Shown in pieces: positions 7,008-10,131 of a DNA stretch of 10,131 bases; position 1 is the stretch's first letter; each line of letters begins with the position of its first letter. The stretch comes from Phycisphaerales bacterium UBA4658 (GTDB lineage: Bacteria; Planctomycetota; Phycisphaerae; Phycisphaerales; UBA1924). Where the stretch lies: contig DHLW01000020.1 in NCBI GenBank assembly GCA_002405485.1, positions 465-10,595 of the forward strand, in the 5' to 3' direction. Position numbers and translations under genes: made by a program. The notes beneath the pieces were generated by a model that worked only from the letters and a program-made list of their open reading frames with translations, had not been told where the DNA came from and ran no database searches.

Positions 7008-8780
7008 ATGAAGACACAGATTTCAACACGAAACCGGTTCGGGACGGCCATTTTGACGGTTTTGGCGGGTTGTGGCGCTGGAGGGGGCGGCCAGGCCTTG
7101 GCGGCGGACCTGCTGGTGCCCAGTGCATTCACGTCGATTCAGGCGGCGATCGATGCGTCGACGGATCAGGACGTGATCGTGCTGGCGCCCGGGCAGTATG
7201 CCGAGCAGCTTGAGCTGGTGGGGCGGTCGTTGACGATCCGCAGTTCCACGGGCAATCCGGCGGATGTGACGATCGGGATCCAGGGAGGCGGGACGATCGC
7301 GAAGATCACCGACTCGCCCAACGTGAAGTTCCAGGGCGTGACGCTTCGCGGCGGGCGGGGTGAGCGCGGGCTGATCTGCGGGAGCAACGGATCGATCACG
7401 ATCTTTGCCGGCGCGATCCTGGGCACGAGCAGCGGGATCGAGCTGGATCAGTGCGTGGTGCGGGACAACACGGCGGACCTTGGCGGGGCGTTCTTCCTCT
7501 CCGGCGGCTCGCTCACCATCCGTCGATCGACGATCGCTGACAACGGCAACGTGCCCTCTCCGGGTCGCACGGCGAGCGTCGGTGCGGTGTTGCGGACGTG
7601 CGATCGTTCCGCGCCGGCGACGATCCTCATCGAAGACTCGGTGTTGACGGGCAACGGTGATCTTTCTGAAGGGCTGGATTGCATCTCGCCCTCCAACGGT
7701 GTGCTGACGGTGCGTCGGACGCGGTTCGAGGACAACTTCGGCGCGGTGATCCAGCCGCTGGGGCTGACCGATGTCACGGTGGAGGACTCGGAGTTCATCG
7801 GCAACGGCGGGGTGCGGTCGCCGATCACGATCGCGCTGGCCAGCGGGGATGTCAGGCTCACCGTGACGGGCACGCGCTTCGAGAGCAACGAGGGCGATTC
7901 TGCGGGAGACATCTTCGTCGCGACGCCCGCGTTCAGCAACAGCGAGATCAAGGTCACCAACTGCACGTTCATCAACTCGCGGAACTCGTCGATCATCTAC
8001 ACGCAGGATCAGGGCGGCTCGGGGGTGTTTGATCGCAACGAGTTCCGCGGGTCGGCGTCCATCGGGATCGGGGTCTTTGCCAGCGGGGGCACCACGGTGA
8101 TCTCCAACTCGCTGTTTGTCGGAAACGTCGAGGGCGTGTTCGTCGCCAACGCCTCCGAGCCCGCGACCACCACGATCGCCAACTGCACGATCGTCGGAAA
8201 CCTGAACATGGGCATCCGGCTTGATGCGCTGATCACCGGCACGCTGAACGTCCGCAACACCATCGTGACGGGCAACGCGGTGCAGCAGATCGGCGCGCCG
8301 CTGATCCCCATCGGGCAGACCATCAGCGTCGAGCGCTCCATCGTGCAGGGCGGATATCCCGGCGCGGGGAATCTCACGGTGAGTCCCGGCTTTGTCAACG
8401 GCACGGGTGTGAACGGAGACTACCGCCTCTTGAGCACCTCGCCGGCGATCGACGCGGGCGACAACGCGGCCGTGCCCTCGCCCGTGGGCACGAGTGTCGC
8501 CCTCGATCTGGACGGCAATCCGCGTCTGGCCGACGCACCGGCCGTCGCGGACTCGGGGCTGGGCGGGGCTCCGGTGGTGGACATCGGCGCGTACGAGTTC
8601 ACGGCCTCGACCGGCTGCGTCGCGGACTTCGACAACTCCGGCTCGGCGGGCGTCTCGGACATCTTCGAGTTCCTCAACGCCTGGTTCGCGAGCGATCCCC
8701 GCACCGACCTGGATGGCGGCGGGTCGGGGGTCTCGGACATCTTCGAGTTCCTGAATCTCTGGTTTGCCGGTTGCCCCTGA
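7008..8780 (+). CDS. Secreted parallel beta-helix protein with GC-type dockerin module
   Basis: 590 aa exported protein. The leader has Lys2, Arg8 and Arg10, a hydrophobic core at 11-20, a lipobox-like LAGC (19-22) followed by a Gly-rich spacer, and an alternative signal peptidase I site after ALA (30-32). From about 34 the sequence (FTSIQAAIDA, then VIVLAPGQY) is the usual opening of a right-handed parallel beta-helix of the pectate-lyase/NosD type. Irregular coils follow to about 465, with recurring x-V-x-x-(S/T)-x-(F/I)-x-(G/D)-N patterns ending each turn. Residues about 475-531 (SPAIDAG, DLDGNPR, DIGAYEF) match the C-terminal cap seen in many such secreted proteins (choice-of-anchor Q type, from memory). 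The dockerin module is 537-590: loops at 540-551 and 567-577, ending WFAGCP. Such folds bind or cleave polysaccharide or act as adhesins, but I see no catalytic set that lets me name an enzyme. It shares its last module with the protease encoded at 2332-5490. Confidence 0.92.
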   Translation: MKTQISTRNRFGTAILTVLAGCGAGGGGQALAADLLVPSAFTSIQAAIDASTDQDVIVLAPGQYAEQLELVGRSLTIRSSTGNPADVTIGIQGGGTIAKITDSPNVKFQGVTLRGGRGERGLICGSNGSITIFAGAILGTSSGIELDQCVVRDNTADLGGAFFLSGGSLTIRRSTIADNGNVPSPGRTASVGAVLRTCDRSAPATILIEDSVLTGNGDLSEGLDCISPSNGVLTVRRTRFEDNFGAVIQPLGLTDVTVEDSEFIGNGGVRSPITIALASGDVRLTVTGTRFESNEGDSAGDIFVATPAFSNSEIKVTNCTFINSRNSSIIYTQDQGGSGVFDRNEFRGSASIGIGVFASGGTTVISNSLFVGNVEGVFVANASEPATTTIANCTIVGNLNMGIRLDALITGTLNVRNTIVTGNAVQQIGAPLIPIGQTISVERSIVQGGYPGAGNLTVSPGFVNGTGVNGDYRLLSTSPAIDAGDNAAVPSPVGTSVALDLDGNPRLADAPAVADSGLGGAPVVDIGAYEFTASTGCVADFDNSGSAGVSDIFEFLNAWFASDPRTDLDGGGSGVSDIFEFLNLWFAGCP

Positions 8781-8796
8781 GCGAGCAGACCGCCGG

Positions 8797-8821
8797 ACAC
8801 ACACACACACCACACACACAC
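8797..8821 (+). repeat. CA dinucleotide microsatellite
   Basis: An (AC)7 run (8797-8810) is followed, after a one-base phase shift at CC, by a second CA run to 8821. It sits 16 nt past the beta-helix stop codon. CCGCCG (8790-8795) and CGGCGG (8823-8828) flank it as a 6-bp inverted repeat, so the repeat would form a 27-nt loop in RNA or single-stranded DNA. Confidence 0.9.
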
Positions 8822-8838
8822 GCGGCGGCACACCGCCT

Positions 8839-8878
8839 CACGGGGTCCAGCGGAAACGCTGGGCCCCGTGTGTTTCTC
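8839..8878 (+). terminator. Strong hairpin terminator after the beta-helix gene
   Basis: A 14-bp stem (8839-8852 with 8857-8870) has a single G-U pair and a GAAA tetraloop, followed by TGTTTCT on the + strand. It lies 58 nt past the beta-helix stop codon and just past the mgtE stop codon on the other strand, so it may serve both convergent genes. The T-rich tail is present only in the rightward direction. Confidence 0.85.
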
Positions 8879-10131
8879 AGGGAGGGCCTTCGGCCTTTGG
8901 CGGGGCCGACATGGGTGTGATGGGGAAGCGGGTTTGGGCCGGATCCACGCGTTGCGCGGAAATCGGCTCACCCCGGGTGTTCGTGTAGATCAGGAACGAG
9001 CCCGCGTCGGACTCGAAGCGATGCGAGGCCTTGGCCGAGTCCCGGTTTGCGAGGATCGTTCCCGAGAGGATGACCATCGCGGTGGTGAAGTAGATGATGA
9101 TGCCCGTCACGTCCACGAGCGTGGCGACAAAGGGCGTGCTGCTGGCCGCGGGGTCGAGTCGGCAGCGCTTGAGGATGAACGGGAGCATCGCACCCATGAT
9201 GCTGCCCCACAGCACCACGCCGAGCAGCGTCACGCCGATGGCCACGGCGAGGATGGTGAAGTGCTCCTGCTCGGGCGACCCTCGGGAGAACCACCCGGCG
9301 AATCCGAAGACGTTGATGCGAATGAAGCCCATGGCGCCGACGATGAGCCCGAGCATGGCGCCGCAGGCAAGTTCTCGTCTGAGCACGCGCCACCAGTCGC
9401 GGAGCGTGATCTCCTGCAGGCCCAGGGCGCGGATGACCAGCGTCGAGGCCTGGGAGCCGGAGTTGCCGCCGGAGGAGATGATGGCCGGGATGAACGTGGC
9501 CAGGACGGCGGCCCGGGCGATCTCGTCCTCGAAATAGCCAAGCGCGCTGGTGGTGAGCAGCTCGCTCATGAACAGCAGCGCCAGCCAGGGCGCCCGCTTC
9601 TTGACGAGTTCGAGGACGCCGGCCTGCATGTACGGCGTCTCAAGGGCCGCCGTACCGCCGATCTTCTGCATGTCCTCGGTCGCTTCTTCTTCGGCGACGT
9701 CGGCGACGTCGTCGGCGGTGACGATGCCCAGCAGCACCCCGCGCGAGTCGACGACAGGCAACACGATCCGGTCGTACCGGGCCATCAGCCGGACGGCCTC
9801 GCCCTGCGGCTGATCGGCGCTGAGGGCGACGAAGTTCCGGGACATCAACTGTTCGACGCTCGACTCCGGATCCGCCAGCAGGAGCGTCCGCAGGCGAATG
9901 TCATCGATGAGCACGCCTTTGTCATCCACGATGTAGACGACGTTGATGGTCTCGGCGTCCTTGCCGTAACGCCGGATGTGGTCGATCGCGTGGGCGATGC
10001 TCCATTCCGGGCGAATCCGCACGTAGTCCGGATTCATGAGTCGCCCGACGCTCTTGGGCGGATATCCCAGGATCGCCTGGGTGGTGCGGCGGGCCTCGGG
10101 CGGGAGCGACCCGATCAGCCGCTGCGCGACC
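8877..10131 (-). CDS. mgtE: Magnesium transporter MgtE, 5' end outside window
   Basis: Inner-membrane Mg2+-selective channel gated by cytoplasmic Mg2+ sensing. The frame stays open past the ATG at 10037 to the right edge, and the extra 31 codons encode a typical end of the MgtE N domain (LGYPPKSVGRLMNPDYV), so that ATG is internal and the start lies beyond 10131. Numbering from it: paired CBS domains about 1-60 and 61-125 (VLPVVDSRGVLLGIVTADD); plug helix about 113-145 (AEEEATEDMQKIGG); then five membrane segments from about 150. Family motifs are FIPAIISSGGNSGSQASTL (182-200) and the pore-region ATLVDVTG (305-312) with the conserved Asp309. The membrane part ends near 330, and a 56-residue hydrophilic, Pro-rich tail follows, where family members usually stop soon after the last helix. 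Any Mg2+ riboswitch would be outside the window. Convergent with the beta-helix gene. Confidence 0.96.
   Translation of the reverse strand, partial: VAQRLIGSLPPEARRTTQAILGYPPKSVGRLMNPDYVRIRPEWSIAHAIDHIRRYGKDAETINVVYIVDDKGVLIDDIRLRTLLLADPESSVEQLMSRNFVALSADQPQGEAVRLMARYDRIVLPVVDSRGVLLGIVTADDVADVAEEEATEDMQKIGGTAALETPYMQAGVLELVKKRAPWLALLFMSELLTTSALGYFEDEIARAAVLATFIPAIISSGGNSGSQASTLVIRALGLQEITLRDWWRVLRRELACGAMLGLIVGAMGFIRINVFGFAGWFSRGSPEQEHFTILAVAIGVTLLGVVLWGSIMGAMLPFILKRCRLDPAASSTPFVATLVDVTGIIIYFTTAMVILSGTILANRDSAKASHRFESDAGSFLIYTNTRGEPISAQRVDPAQTRFPITPMSAPPKAEGPP

Noticed and set aside
8797..8821. CA repeat as part of a CRISPR array or mobile-element end
   Set aside because: It has no spacers, no longer direct repeats, no transposase and no target-site duplication; it is a plain microsatellite.
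7023..8831. A 602-codon open frame on the minus strand opposite the beta-helix gene
   Set aside because: It is Arg/His/Asp-rich with no domain, runs through the CA repeat, and mirrors a plus-strand gene that has a signal peptide, ribosome binding site and known folds.

Overview
The window looks like chromosomal DNA of a high-GC member of the Planctomycetota, most likely class Phycisphaerae. The evidence is GC-rich codon use with few strong Shine-Dalgarno sites, and two large secreted proteins ending in the same dockerin-like module with a C-terminal Trp-Phe-Ala-Gly-Cys-Pro. I associate that module with the 'GC-type dockerin' proteins of Phycisphaerae. The taxonomic call is inference from protein style; no rRNA or tRNA gene is present.

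Layout, left to right. (1) Positions 1-2058 (+): a P1B-type heavy-metal ATPase, cut by the left edge, whose visible N-terminus is an alternating His-Gly tract. It ends at a clear Rho-independent terminator (2089-2124). (2) 2332-5490 (+): a secreted multidomain metalloprotease with, in order, a metzincin/matrixin catalytic domain, PPC, PKD, IPT/TIG, four Ig-like repeats and a dockerin module. (3) 5566-6906 (-): a conserved-looking cytoplasmic protein with a probable helix-turn-helix, function unknown, convergent with gene 2 across a hairpin. (4) 7008-8780 (+): a secreted right-handed parallel beta-helix protein with the same dockerin module, divergent from gene 3 and ending at a strong hairpin terminator. 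(5) 8877-10131 (-): the magnesium channel/transporter MgtE, cut by the right edge, with an unusual C-terminal tail.

The genes do not form one operon: neighbours are tandem with an intervening terminator, convergent, divergent and convergent. Two genes handle metal ions at the inner membrane (heavy-metal efflux and Mg2+ uptake). Two encode exported proteins that share a C-terminal module and probably the same unknown surface receptor.

I see no complete new system such as a defence island, mobile element or CRISPR array. The most interesting signal is the shared dockerin module: both copies have a cysteine pair exactly 52 residues apart framing the module, a normal 12-residue first calcium loop and an 11-residue second loop. 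Both proteins also have an ambiguous lipoprotein/signal-peptidase-I leader. This suggests a consistent surface-display device whose partner is not encoded here.
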